64,000 nucleotides of DNA from CAVQOB01 sp963714325 (GCA_963714325.1 CAVQOB010000010.1:62001-126000), one strand, 5' to 3'. Shown: positions 19,901-25,397, counted from the first letter of the stretch. Translations and numbers: made by a program. Notes: generated from the letters alone by a model not told the origin.

Positions 19901-20669
19901 CGCGATAGGTGTCGATCTGGAGGGCCGGCGTCTCGATGGCGCCGGACGACGCTTCTAAAGTCCAGTCGCCGCCAGCTTCGTCCCAGCCGGTGTCATCGGT
20001 CGATGCCGCGACGTCTGCGCCAGTCTTGGCGGCGATGGCATCAATGAGCTGCTGCCCACCCGAACCTGCTGCGACATCGCAGCCATAAACGAGGATGTCG
20101 CCGTCAACCGTCAGCGCCCGGCCGATCGCCGCCAATTCGTCGCTGTGCTCGCCGTTGACCGACTGTTGCGTCAATTCGGCATTGCCAAGATAGATGCGGC
20201 CGGCGTCGCCGTGCGACATTATGTGGATGCTATCGACGCCCGTGCGTCCGGCAAGGTAGCTGGCGATCTGCTCGACACCGTCGCGGGTTGAATCCAGCAC
20301 GACGATCTCGGCTGAATCGGGAATGCCGGCAAGCAGCTGGTCGCGATTGTGCACGGCGCCATCGATGAAGACGATGGTGATGGTCGCCGGCGTTGCGACG
20401 GCAGGTACTGTTTCGAGGGCCTGGACCAGCCCGTCCGCGGCGTCGGTCGATTGTTGTTGCTGGTCGTGCGCGTCAGCGGCTGCAGCGGTCTGATCGGCCT
20501 CATGACCAATCTCGCTCGCGACCGTCGTCACCAACGCCGCGTCGAATGCGGTGCGCGGCTCCAACACCCGGTACGACACTGTCGCCTTCAGCGATGCCAG
20601 ATCGATGCCTTTTACAACAGCGACGCGCCGGGCTGAGAACCAGGCTTTGCGGTCGACGATCTTATTCAT
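4608..20669 (-). CDS. Giant tandem-repeat surface protein with LEPR and DUF4347 N-terminus, frameshifted near the 3' end
   Basis: The ATG at 20669 (MNKIVDRKAWF) is preferred over an upstream TTG at 20741 that lacks a ribosome site. Order: a short N-terminal segment with LEPRTAFDAA (LEPR-XLL-type motif) at about residue 37; a DUF4347 domain at about 95-258 (FIDGAVHNRDQL, IHIMSHGDAGRIYLG, VYGCDVAAG); a unique beta domain to about 480; cadherin-like repeats; thrombospondin type 3-like Asp-rich calcium repeats (DSDGDGVANSIDIDDDNDG) around a jelly-roll-like insert encoded at about 17.5-18.7 kb; a second globular insert at about 15.0-15.7 kb; then dozens of cadherin/VCBS/tandem-95-type repeats (VNDAP...EDT...TPNANFNGADSFTYTV). 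There is no Sec signal peptide. A one-base insertion near 4965 shifts the last stretch into a meaningless Arg-rich tail ending at 4608; the true frame continues to 3578. Probable role: calcium-stiffened adhesin exported by the upstream genes. Confidence 0.9.
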   Translation of the reverse strand: MNKIVDRKAWFSARRVAVVKGIDLASLKATVSYRVLEPRTAFDAALVTTVASEIGHEADQTAAAADAHDQQQQSTDAADGLVQALETVPAVATPATITIVFIDGAVHNRDQLLAGIPDSAEIVVLDSTRDGVEQIASYLAGRTGVDSIHIMSHGDAGRIYLGNAELTQQSVNGEHSDELAAIGRALTVDGDILVYGCDVAAGSGGQQLIDAIAAKTGADVAASTDDTGWDEAGGDWTLEASSGAIETPALQIDTYRGILSQTNTGAWTIPAGGSTASFAGGGATVTVGWAAESANSSWAAATNQTLNTIAAFSPAVQGTASLGLVFNWDTTPESSLVLPIPLASTDGGTGLLTISFSQAVTNPIIHIDRLGGNGGFTNNTYSNSSLWTLLNGATLTELAGATSHFDTTSTTIVRTPNQLLPNTSGTESTFTTTAGTAAGSIRVNGTFAAGTTIQFRLSGAGVEGAGSDGFEIKVTYDLTPTATNDTFTTAGNTPVTINVRSNDTDPSGDVLTVTRVAGTSITAGGAGVAVTGGVVTLNAGGNLIFTPTAGYAGSPSFTYTVADANGGASTAIVSGTVANIVPVAVDDGPITVTPGVLQSLAVLANDTDANSHALSVSQINGTNVAVGGSITLASGTVVTRNADGTFGVVMAPGSSDTETFAYTISDGFGGVASANVTLARDSDGDGVANSIDIDDDNDGLLDTVEGQTPINLIANGDFSAGAANWTNSGGWLFGQAYAQNFDDPTTPERVLSQTLSSLDTAVSNGFLTFSFDIHSNNLNDSAAATASVATLDFRLNGQTFLIARNDNTNIGRLELQGATEFATGSATTFIVSTTRTQFTTVTVRVPYSGPSSAVFAIAMNSNGDDFRVDNLSLLGASFVDTDSDGISDHLDIDSDNDGITDNVEAQTTAGYIAPSGTGAAMVDTDNDGLDDAYDATDTTGASGSLGLTPGNTDSADVADYLDSDSDNDGKLDITERGDGQPTSITSTIDTDGDGLLNIFEAGSVNDGFDVNDSNRTATTLNLAGVPALNATGSNAVPLTTDLLFRDVNNLPVDGNETNSVTEDVTLSIANGAVGDLLLNATDIDGDTLTITGYTIAGIAGAQTVGSLVTIPGVGAIQINANGSYSFAPVNNYAGAIPVITYTVSDGNGGTDSSTLTLSMIPVNDSPVDGNETNSVTEDVTLSIANGAAGDLLNNATDIDGDTLTITGYTIAGIAGAQTVGSLVTIPGVGAIQINANGSYSFAPVNNYAGAIPVITYTVSDGNGGTDSSTLQLTMVPVNDAPAGANATVTTNEDTAYTFSAASFGFTDPNDSPADTLQAVVINTLPATGTLTLSGVPVTVGQSITAGSIGGLVWTPPANVNGTAVAAFTFSVVDIGGIANGGANTDPTPNTITINVTAVNDAPIVDLNSSGTAADTDRDFNTTFNTGSPTAIVVADTDADVFDTAENDISRVTITLAGVTLASTDIVTIAGQSFQSDVNATFNNVTIGGSSVNIVYVASTHTVTISNATGATNPIAEADLDTLVRGVAYQSTALTQPPSNRTLSFTATDTYGATSAAAVATVTFLPPPVAVNDTFSTVHGTPVAIAVLANDIDPQNDPLVVTHVNGTAIVAGGPSVAVTGGVVTLDASGNIVFTPNANFAGPTSFTYRVGDGAGGQDTATITGVVTNVAPVLDLNSGISSGEQVTNGANPGATGWTELANAVGSAPATSGGATGMYVFNNNDSGIVTLTQSAISGWSTGSAPSGAAQLTFDFQWFRNGSGATGGAVMEVQIGGVTYATITSTGIASPATITYSNGGSGAVSGSSTTVNISPDTTVPITLNLPTSVAATGDLVFSYTSSNPNKIDFAIDSISVVATADQTAGNNFSATYTENGSPVSIADADNDIRDSDDTNMELARITLTNPQTGDRLLVNGSAGTTGSIGGITWTRTNDLVTFTGSASEADYAAAIRLVQFENTSETPATTPRVINTTVNDGSLNSNSAVTTVTIDRAPDPVNDVFSGNEAAAISGNVLTNDADTGDGPAATPLAIVTGPANGTLTSFDTTTGAFVYTPASNDFFGTDTFTYRYTDADGDSRIATVTLTINPVNDAPVNTLPATIGPVAEDGTLAITGVSVGDVDGDPLTTTVSINHGILNIGATGGATVSGSGTGTVTLSGTAAQINTALAALAYVPTADFNGSSTFEISTTDGTVVDSDSRTITVTAIADIATDTVVTNEDTAVAIHALDNDTFENADAIVMAVMQGTNGSVSIGPGGVLTYTPNANFNGADSFTYTVTSGGVTETITVDVTVNPVADAPVNTVPAGQTAIEDTNRIIAGVSVSDADVGSLTTTLSLPAGAGTLTVLTGGGAIIGGNGTGIVILSGTAAQINTAIAAITYAPTPDFNGATVLTVTTNDGATTDRETVDITVTPVADITNDAVSTTEDAARTFNVLTGTNGATADTFEGAPAVTAVTQPLNGSVSFAANGALTYTPNTNFNGTDTFTYTVTSGGVTETATVTVTVAAVNDAPLSTVPAAQLTTEDTVIVFSAAAGNAIVITDVDSNVTTTLTVANGRLSLGSASGVTVTGNGTGTVTVSGSPAAITAALNGLTFAPTADWNGATTLNVSTSDGVAPPTLAAVGITVTPVVDIAPNSASTAEDTAATFNVLTNDSFENAGRVVSSVTQPAHGSVTFLANGQVTYTPTSNTNGPDSFTYTVTSGGVTETTTVTLTVNPVNDAPTGSTPFPRTSIDGAVASYNLGGFFSDLDGDALTFSATNLPAGLTIDPATGRVSGTIDGHASQGGTLGVYAVSITATDPSGLSVTRVFNWTVTNPGPVATNDTFTGSEDVAITGNVRTNDSDPDGDTLSVLTTPAVAPQHGTLVLQSNGTFTYTPDANYNGPDSFTYTLVDADGATTTAVVSLIVNPANDSPVIAAPASVTATEDTPFSFTGANAISFSDVDSAAITTDLAVTNGTLTLASLPGVTITGSGTNALHIVGSPADVTAALAAMIYQAAADYNGAATLNITSTDGIGSSTASIALSVGAVADIAADAVTTSEDAAISFNVLTGSNGATADTFEGAPSVTGFTQPANGSVTVDAAGNVTYTPNTNFNGADSFSYTVTSGGVTETTTVTITVDPANDAPTQVLPPAQNGTEDVAVVFSGANGNQIVIADIDSAAVVTTTLSVPQGSLSAIATLGVTITNNGTGAVTLSGTPAAITAALNGLTYTPVADMNGSVSLAVSTNDGIAAPANGAIAINLAAVADIANNATTTAEEAPAIIAVLGNDTFENPGRAVTAVTNGANGSVAINPDGTVTYTPNANFNGADSFTYTVTSGGVAETATVIVTVTPVNDAPITTVPAAQATFEDTGLSFSNVNGNAITVGDIDGDALTTTLSVTNGTLSLATLAGLTVSGDGTGSITLAGSASAINAALNGLIYNPTADYNGAAVLTVATNDGAVTTGGTVALTVTPVVDIAADAVTTSEDTPIAITVLANDNFENAGAAVTGVTHGAHGTVSIGVNGIVTYTPNANFNGTDTFTYTVTSGGVTEIATVTVTVDPVNDAPVTAVPLLQTTNEDTAVVFSSGNGNAIVVTDIDGDTLTVTLTGANGLLTLGSTAGVTFSGNGTASVVVTGSATAITAALNNLNFAPAADYNGPAAIVVTTTDGQATSSGTVAINVTPVADITADTVMTSEDTPVTFNVLAGTNGATADSFESTAAVVSSVTQGASGIVSFLGDGTLVYTPDANFHGTDTFSYTVTSGGVTETTTVTVLVGDTNDVPTTAGLANRNNLDGQVISLDVSAVFADQDGDALTYTITGLPPGLSYNPTTGLISGTIDAGASQGGIAGVYTVSVTATDGLPGGNVTTNFSWSVVNPGPTAHNDTATLSEDSAATPIAVLANDTDPDGDPLVVTAAAAGNGIVTINGDGSISYTPNADFNGTDTITYQISDGNGGTSSATVTVTVTAVNDAPETTGLGDLVDVDSQSVNIDISNAFSDLDGDNLTYAISGLPPGLSFNPLTGQISGTIDPNASDPSGDQPYPITVTASDGHGGSVATTFTWRVMNIPPASVDDSVTTPEDSPVIATVLANDVDPDGDPLIITHINGSPISIGSGAISTAHGQVELSTDAFGNQVLIYTPDANFNGVDQLVYTTNDGNSGIDTATLTITVVPRNDAPVADTLADLASADSDTVSIDVSAYFHDIDAPNGDTLTFAAIGLPPGLSMNAAGVITGTIDPSASQSGPYTVLVQATDAGGLTVSESFTWSVSNPAPTANDDARTLAEDVDLTTTAATGILPNDTDPDHDPLTVAAINGDTGLVGQQIAGSNGGLFTVSADGSYTFQHNGDFEDLQGSETRTTIVSYTVTDGNGGLNTATLSITITGTNDAPVATDIADITTIDSAPLTLNAAAAFRDIDGDDLTFSIDPAYPLPAGLSIDVDTGMITGTIDSSASQGGAGGVYTVTVNADDGQGGVTPVTFVITVTNPAPIAGDDANTTAEDTAVSGTVAGNDSDPDGDALAYAVAAGPLYGAVALDPSTGDYTYTPDAHYHGVDSFTYTVTDADGASRLQTVTITVTPVNDAPDSTAIAAQTSVDSALIHLNVAANFSDVDGTPLAFSIDPADPLPPGLSIDPVTGLIAGTIDHLASQSGPYTVTVIATDPDGATTSQTFTWTVTNPAPVGPVLPPQTANDGTTISLPVSAGFADPDGDTLSFSLSGDLPAGFAIDPVTGVITGTWPNDASVGGPASNGVYAVTVTATDSQGASVAKTFAFSVLNPGPTAGNDSFVGTEDMALSATVIGNDSDPDADDVTYALVSAPAHGTITFNPDGTFTYYPDANYNALSGVDSFTYSITDAQGQSATATVTLTIDAANDAPGPLTASIVTTEDTALSGTLPNSDIDGDTVMFALTTPPTHGTVTVNADGTYTYTPSLDYVGLDSFVVELSDGSGGVVLQTVSVTVTPLNDAPVATNDSVPVVEDTPATGNVLTNDTDIDGDPLSVTQFEIGGVIYPADATATLPEGTLVIDADGSFTFTPTLNYNGPVPVATYTITDGTTTDTATLTLGPVSPVNDAPVATNDSVPVVEDTPATGNVLTNDSDVDGNPLSVTQFEIGGMIYPAGATATLPEGTLVIDADGSFTFTPTLNYNGPVPVATYTITDGTTTDTATLTLGPVSPVNDAPVATNDSVPVVEDTPATGNVLTNDSDVDGNPLSVTQFEIGGMIYPAGATATLPEGTLVIDADGSFTFMPTLNYNGPVPVATYTITDGTTTDTATLDSRSCLARQRCASCHQRQRPRCRRHAGHRQRADQRHGCRWQPALRHAIRNRRHDLSSRRDRDVAGRHARHRRRRQLHVHANTELQRPGSRRHLYDHRRHHHRYRHAHARPCVARQRRA
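4611..5883 (-). repeat. Four nearly identical 318-bp tandem repeats in the giant gene
   Basis: Units start at 4611, 4929, 5248 and 5566 and end at 5883, giving lengths 318, 318+1, 318 and 318. Each encodes a 106-residue module beginning NDAPVATNDSVPVVEDTPAT and ending ATLTLGPVSPV. The units differ at only scattered bases, in contrast to the strongly diverged repeats elsewhere in the gene, so they arose or were homogenised recently. The odd 319-bp unit is the one with the extra base that breaks the frame. Confidence 0.85.
16830..17519 (-). repeat. Two nearly identical 345-bp repeats in the giant gene
   Basis: Two copies, ending at 17174 and 17519, are offset by exactly 345 bp. Each encodes a 115-residue module with DGNETNSVTEDVTLSIANGA and GDTLTITGYTIAGIAGAQTV. 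The main differences are GDLLLNATD in one copy against GDLLNNATD in the other and a few silent changes. This is an independent recent duplication, 11 kb from the 318-bp set. Confidence 0.8.
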
Positions 20670-20972
20670 GATGGTGGCACTCTGATCAGCGAATGAGAAT
20701 GGACAAACCCTTTCCGGGCCTGTGCTATTAGCGCCAACCAAAGTAAAATAGAGGTTTATTTATTGATCCGATTTGCAACACCTGAAATACATTCTATTCC
20801 GCCAAACAATATAATAATCACGCAGTTTATGTATTGATGACAGATTCTAATGCCGCATTAATGTCGGGATAATCATGAGACGCGCAAATTCGACGCCGCG
20901 ATGTTCGCGAGCCCTGCAAGCCGTTGATTTAGAATCACTATCGCGTCCGTGCCGCAGCTGCCGGCCGGCTGA
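20670..20972. other. AT-rich intergenic region before the giant gene
   Basis: This 303-bp gap separates the membrane protease-adaptor gene from the giant-protein gene on the same strand. Bases 20740-20870 are clearly AT-rich against the GC-rich surroundings, with runs such as AGAGGTTTATTTATTGATCC and CAATATAATAATCACG. This suggests that the giant gene has its own promoter, but no convincing -35/-10 pair with proper spacing could be assigned. Confidence 0.4.
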
Positions 20973-23123
20973 TCAAAAGCCGCTTTCGCGTACCAGAACG
21001 CGCGCAATCTGGCGCCAGCCGCGGATCAGCAAGCTTTCCCGCCGCCCGTCGAGGTGCACCACACCACGGATCACCTGCCCCTGGGGTGCAACTGCATCAT
21101 CCGGTGTCAGGTCGGCGAGATACTGCGCTGCCAAGGGTATCAAGCGCTGTTGCTGGTCGGCTTCGACTGGAATGCGCCCGCCATAAACCGATGCCAGCGC
21201 CGGGATTTCAATCGCTGCTGCGCCGGCCTGAGCAATCGATTGCAGATGCACGGGAATGCGCGGCTGCTGGGGGTCATCGGGAATGAAATGGCCGCTCGCG
21301 CCTTCGGCGACGCGGACCAGCGAACTTTCATCGAGATAGCCCTTGAGGACGTGGCGTTGCCGCGCCCCCACCAACGCCAACCGGTCGCCACGGCCGAGCC
21401 ATCGGCCGGCGTGAAGTTCAAGATCGAGCTCCAGGATCTGCCCCGCGACGGGGCTGCGAATGATCAGGGCGCGCTGCTCGGCCAGCAGGCCATCGCGCTT
21501 GGATTGCTGCGCGTCGAGTTCTTTCAGCAGGACAAGACGCTCGGCGCGATCCTCATCGTCCCTGCCGACGCGAGCCAACCGTAGCTTGGTAGCACTGATC
21601 TTGATTTCGGTCGTCAGCAACTCGTTTTCGACATCGGGCGATCGCGTCTCGATCAGCACATCGCCCACGCGGACGGTTTGCCCGCTGACGACGGCGATCG
21701 ATGAGACCAAGGCCGGACGCTGCGGGAACACCGGCACCACGTCGCTGGCCTCGTAGACCGCCGGCAGCGTGACGGCCCCGGACCACGGCACGAGCAATGC
21801 CAGCAGAATTGCTCCGGTAAGGGCCAGCGTCACGCGCGTCCGGGGAAGCGAAATATCCTGCCGTTTCATGCGCCGCCACTCCCCGAATTCATGCGTCACG
21901 GGGCTGATGATGAAATACCAGATTTCTACCGCGAATAGAATTAGCCCGAGAACCTTGAAGAAGTAGGCATAAACCACCAGCGCAATGCCTGTGAATACAA
22001 CGAGCCGGTAGAGCCAAATCGCGATCGCATATCCAATGAGACCATTCTGCCAGATTTTTGACATCGCTTCCGGCGGCGGCAGGCGCGGCGCAAACAAGGT
22101 CTGGCGGACTTTCCAGCGACCAAATGCAAAAGCGCGCGACTGCATATTTTCGATGCCCAGCAGATCGCAGAGAATATAGTAACCATCGAAGCGCATGAAC
22201 GGATTGAGATTGAGCCCGAGGCTCATCACCCAACCTGCCGTCGCCAGGATGAATGCCACGCCGCGCACCGTTCCGTCAGGCAAAAACGCCCACAGCAACG
22301 TCGCGACGCAGGCAATCCAGATTTCAACGATGATACCGGCCGCGTCGATCGCGAGCCGTTGGCGCCGCGACGACAGCCGCCAGGCATCGCTGACATCGGT
22401 ATAGAACAGTGGCGTCATCAGCATGAAGGCAACGCCGATTGTCGGGATTCGACAGCCGAAACGCACGGCGGTGAAAGCGTGGCCAAGCTCATGCAGTGCC
22501 TTCACCACGATCAGTGCGAGCGCGAAAGCGATGCCGCCTTCCCAGGTCAGGAACTGATGGAACGTCGACAGGAAGGCGTCCCATTGCCGCGAGACCAGAT
22601 AGAGACCAATCAAGCCGGCGCCGGCAAAACCAAAAGACGTCCCGCGCGAGAACAGGACGGCAATCGCCGGCTGCATCGCTTCCAGCGTCCGCTGCGGCCG
22701 GAACAGCGGCACGCGAAAGAACAGATAGTTGTGCAACAGCTGCTCGGCAACGCTGTGGCGCGCATTTTGGGCCTGCGATGCGAGTTCACGCCAGGCGCCG
22801 GATTTTGCCTCGTCGATGAACCGGTTCTGGCGCAGAAACGAGTCGAGCCGCAGGATCTGCTCGTCGCCGATGTCGAGGCCGAGTTTTGCTTGCGCCGCCG
22901 CGCTCACCTCTGCGACGGTCAGTCCAGCACGCCAGATCGACAGCAGGTCTTTGGTCTCACGATCGATCTGCACGTGGCGATGCTGCACGGGATCATAAAT
23001 CACCCAGGCCTGCTGTCCGGTCGTCAACGCTGCTGCCGGCGCGACCTCGAGATCGTCGCGCAAGGCCGCGATGCGGGGTGGCGGCTTCGACGCGGGGCCC
23101 GCGGCAATCACAGCCCGCTCCAC
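20973..23123 (-). CDS. M50-type membrane metalloprotease fused to a HlyD-like adaptor, with PqqD-like N-terminus
   Basis: From the GTG at 23123 the product has 716 residues; a GTG at 23111, overlapping the upstream TGA by four bases, is an equally good start. Residues 17-105 (AWVIYDPVQHRHVQIDRET, LTVAEVSAAAQ) resemble a PqqD-like winged-helix domain. Residues 150-430 are a polytopic membrane region with the zinc motif HELGH at 211-215 and the S2P-type NPFMRFDG at 307-314. After a further transmembrane helix, residues 440-716 form a HlyD-like adaptor (VFPQRPALVSSIAVVSGQTV, coiled coil with ETRSPDVENELL, IIRSPVAGQILEL). Inferred role: inner-membrane core that receives, and perhaps processes, the giant protein. 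It is the last gene before the giant gene. Confidence 0.8.
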   Translation of the reverse strand: MERAVIAAGPASKPPPRIAALRDDLEVAPAAALTTGQQAWVIYDPVQHRHVQIDRETKDLLSIWRAGLTVAEVSAAAQAKLGLDIGDEQILRLDSFLRQNRFIDEAKSGAWRELASQAQNARHSVAEQLLHNYLFFRVPLFRPQRTLEAMQPAIAVLFSRGTSFGFAGAGLIGLYLVSRQWDAFLSTFHQFLTWEGGIAFALALIVVKALHELGHAFTAVRFGCRIPTIGVAFMLMTPLFYTDVSDAWRLSSRRQRLAIDAAGIIVEIWIACVATLLWAFLPDGTVRGVAFILATAGWVMSLGLNLNPFMRFDGYYILCDLLGIENMQSRAFAFGRWKVRQTLFAPRLPPPEAMSKIWQNGLIGYAIAIWLYRLVVFTGIALVVYAYFFKVLGLILFAVEIWYFIISPVTHEFGEWRRMKRQDISLPRTRVTLALTGAILLALLVPWSGAVTLPAVYEASDVVPVFPQRPALVSSIAVVSGQTVRVGDVLIETRSPDVENELLTTEIKISATKLRLARVGRDDEDRAERLVLLKELDAQQSKRDGLLAEQRALIIRSPVAGQILELDLELHAGRWLGRGDRLALVGARQRHVLKGYLDESSLVRVAEGASGHFIPDDPQQPRIPVHLQSIAQAGAAAIEIPALASVYGGRIPVEADQQQRLIPLAAQYLADLTPDDAVAPQGQVIRGVVHLDGRRESLLIRGWRQIARVLVRESGF

Positions 23124-24574
23124 TGCCGCAAAGCCGAGAGCGGCCGACGAAACAGATAGAACGCCAGCGCGACGCTGTCGCCATAGAGCTGCGCGGTACC
23201 GCGCGCGCCGAGGCGCGGCAATGGCTCGCTACCCGTCAAGCGCGCCATCACCTTGAAGCCGAGGATATTGCCAGGCCGTACGCGAGCCTGATAGTCGGCG
23301 AGTTCGACGACGGCTTCTCGGGCGTTGAGAGGGTCCGCATCGAGGAAAACTTTGACGCGCGATCCCGCCCCGAGCGTGATTGCATCACCGACGGACATAT
23401 CGACCTGAATTTCGACCGCCTTGGGATCGGCAATGAGCATGATGCGCTCACCGACGCTGGCAGGGCGGCCGGCCAGCGTCTTCTTGTCGGCGAACACCGC
23501 GATGCCAGCGCGCTGCGCTTTCACCTCGGACCGCTGCAAGGTATCGCGGGCGAAGTCACGTTCAGCCGATTTGAGTTCGAAGTCGGCCATCGCAACGCCG
23601 AGATCGTGACGGCCGCGCACATCGGTGAACGCCTGTTGCGTCGCCTTCTTGACCCGCGTTTCCGCGACGTGCAATTCGCGCTCGGCGATCGCAAGGCGAT
23701 TGCGCACCTGAATATCGACGAAGCGGATCAGCGGCTGCCCCTCAATCACGGCAGCGTTAGGCTCGACCAGGACTTCATCGATAATTCCGTCGATGGGGGC
23801 GGTCACAACGAACGGCGCCTTGGCAACGATCTCGGCGGGCGCCAGCGTGGTCAGTGACACCGGCACGGCCAACAGCAGCGCCGCGACGGCACAACTTCCG
23901 GCGACGACGCGCCGGCTGAAGACCAGCTGCGGCAACCATCCCGATCGCTGCTGCAAGGCCTGCCAGGCATGCGCGTAGGTTGCCGCCAAGCGCTTGGCGA
24001 CGATGATATCGGCTTCGATCCATGGCTCGTCGCGCGCCAGCAGCATGCCGGCAAAACATTGGCCGTTGCGGTCGACAAACGGCAACCATAACAGCGCAGT
24101 GAAGGGATACCCGCGCACCAGTTCCGGCGCGTCGGACGGATAGGCGGCGGCGCTGAACTCGCGCAACTTGTCCAAGCCGAACTCGCGGCCGAGTGCGGCG
24201 ATCGCCTGCGTAACGCCGTGCACCAGCGGCGCCGAGCGATCAACCGCTGCAAGGCCCGAGATCACCTCGATGCGCGGGGTTGATGATGCAGCACGGCTCG
24301 CAACGAAAATCTGGCGGGCCCGCGTTAACTTGCGCGTCTCGTTGGCGATCAGAAACTGCAACTCGCCGACCGTTTTGGCTTCGCGCGCCTCGGCTTCAAT
24401 CCTGAGTAAAATGCGCAGACTGGCATTGGCCTCATCTTCAACCAGTGTCGGAGCCTGCGCAGCAATGGTGCGCGAGCGAGCGTCAATGCCTGGCGACGGC
24501 GCAACGGTCGCGGTTGTGGCGGCACGCATGCTGGCGGCCGGCGGACGTGTTGGAGCTGGTGTTGGCCCGCGCAC
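23108..24574 (-). CDS. HlyD-like membrane-fusion protein with GAF-like N-terminal half
   Basis: This 488-residue product starts at GTG 24574, directly after the previous stop (24577). Residues 45-205 look like a GAF-type sensory fold (VGELQFLIANETRKLTRARQ, FTALLWLPFVDRNGQCFAG). One transmembrane helix follows at about 223-241 (VVAGSCAVAALLLAVPVSL). Residues 250-488 form a HlyD-type adaptor: half-lipoyl segment FVVTAPIDGIIDEVLVEPNA, a short coiled coil (AERELHVAETRVKKATQQ), then a beta-barrel part. Topology would place the GAF part in the cytosol and the adaptor in the periplasm. Its 3' end overlaps the protease-adaptor gene. GAF-adaptor proteins occur beside LEPR-type giant proteins; the ligand is unknown. 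Confidence 0.75.
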   Translation of the reverse strand: MRGPTPAPTRPPAASMRAATTATVAPSPGIDARSRTIAAQAPTLVEDEANASLRILLRIEAEAREAKTVGELQFLIANETRKLTRARQIFVASRAASSTPRIEVISGLAAVDRSAPLVHGVTQAIAALGREFGLDKLREFSAAAYPSDAPELVRGYPFTALLWLPFVDRNGQCFAGMLLARDEPWIEADIIVAKRLAATYAHAWQALQQRSGWLPQLVFSRRVVAGSCAVAALLLAVPVSLTTLAPAEIVAKAPFVVTAPIDGIIDEVLVEPNAAVIEGQPLIRFVDIQVRNRLAIAERELHVAETRVKKATQQAFTDVRGRHDLGVAMADFELKSAERDFARDTLQRSEVKAQRAGIAVFADKKTLAGRPASVGERIMLIADPKAVEIQVDMSVGDAITLGAGSRVKVFLDADPLNAREAVVELADYQARVRPGNILGFKVMARLTGSEPLPRLGARGTAQLYGDSVALAFYLFRRPLSALRQWSGL

Positions 24575-24576
24575 GC

Positions 24577-25389
24577 TCAGCCTCCCGTGTTGCTGAAGGT
24601 GGCGGCGCCACTCATTCCGGGCAGCACAGCGGCGTCCACGTTTCTGAAACGGCCGGTGATCTTGATGGTCTGACTGATTGTATCAACCGCCGCGCCGATG
24701 CGCACGACTTCGCCCTGATAGCCGCGGCCGGTCTCATCGACGATAAAGCTGAATTCCATCTTCTCCTTCAGCCACCCCAGCCAATCCGACGGCAGGATCA
24801 GATCGATCTCCAGCTCGCCGTCAGCCAGAATCGCAATCAATGGCTTGCCTGACACCGGCATCTCATGTTCGTTGATGGTCAATTCGGCGACACGGCCGTC
24901 GAACGGCGCCTTGATCATGCATTGATCGAGCCGGACGCGCAGACCATCGGCATCGGCGGCGGCCTTTGCCGCGCGTGCCTTGGCAATCTCGAGATCCTGC
25001 CGGCTGCCGGCGTTGCGCTTTTCCAGGAACGCGTTGGTCTCCAGCGCGACCTTCATTTCCTGATGCTGGGCTTCGGCGGAGGCGAGTTCGGCCATGTGAC
25101 GACGACAGTCGAAGGCAATGAGCAGCTGGCCCTTCTTGAACCGCTCGCCCTCGCGGAAGCCGATGGTCTCGACCCGGGCCACGATTTCCGTGGCGATCGT
25201 TGCCTGCCGCAACGGGCGCACCACGCCGCGGATCGGCAACTTACTCGACCGCGCCACCTGGATCGGCGTTTGCGCGATGGCTCCGGCGTCCAGAACCGGC
25301 AGCAGACAAGCAGCCCCGATCGCCGTCACAATGCCACGCCCAATGATCCGGCCGAGCCCTGCATTCCAGCTCTGCGGCGCTCGCGTCAT
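24577..25389 (-). CDS. HlyD-like periplasmic adaptor subunit
   Basis: The ATG at 25389 is preceded by AGGA, and a TTG codon directly upstream is less likely. The product has about 270 residues. It has an N-terminal membrane or signal segment (IVTAIGAACLLPVLDAGAIA), a first lipoyl half (IATEIVARVETIGFREGERF), a short coiled-coil hairpin (ELASAEAQHQEMKVALE), the second lipoyl half (CMIKAPFDGRVAELTINEHE) and a beta-barrel ending AAVLPGMSGAATFSN. This is the usual RND/MacA-like adaptor order with a short hairpin. It lies 8 bases after the outer-membrane gene. No matching RND or ABC pump is encoded nearby, so it probably bridges the protease-adaptor protein to the outer-membrane channel. Confidence 0.82.
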   Translation of the reverse strand: MTRAPQSWNAGLGRIIGRGIVTAIGAACLLPVLDAGAIAQTPIQVARSSKLPIRGVVRPLRQATIATEIVARVETIGFREGERFKKGQLLIAFDCRRHMAELASAEAQHQEMKVALETNAFLEKRNAGSRQDLEIAKARAAKAAADADGLRVRLDQCMIKAPFDGRVAELTINEHEMPVSGKPLIAILADGELEIDLILPSDWLGWLKEKMEFSFIVDETGRGYQGEVVRIGAAVDTISQTIKITGRFRNVDAAVLPGMSGAATFSNTGG

Positions 25390-25397
25390 CAAGGTTC

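Noticed and set aside
3512..20000. Many long plus-strand frames opposite the giant gene, Gly/Asp/Val/Arg-rich
   Set aside because: Their composition is the reverse complement of Thr/Asn/Asp/Val-rich repeats; they follow the repeat period of the minus-strand gene and contain no independent motifs.
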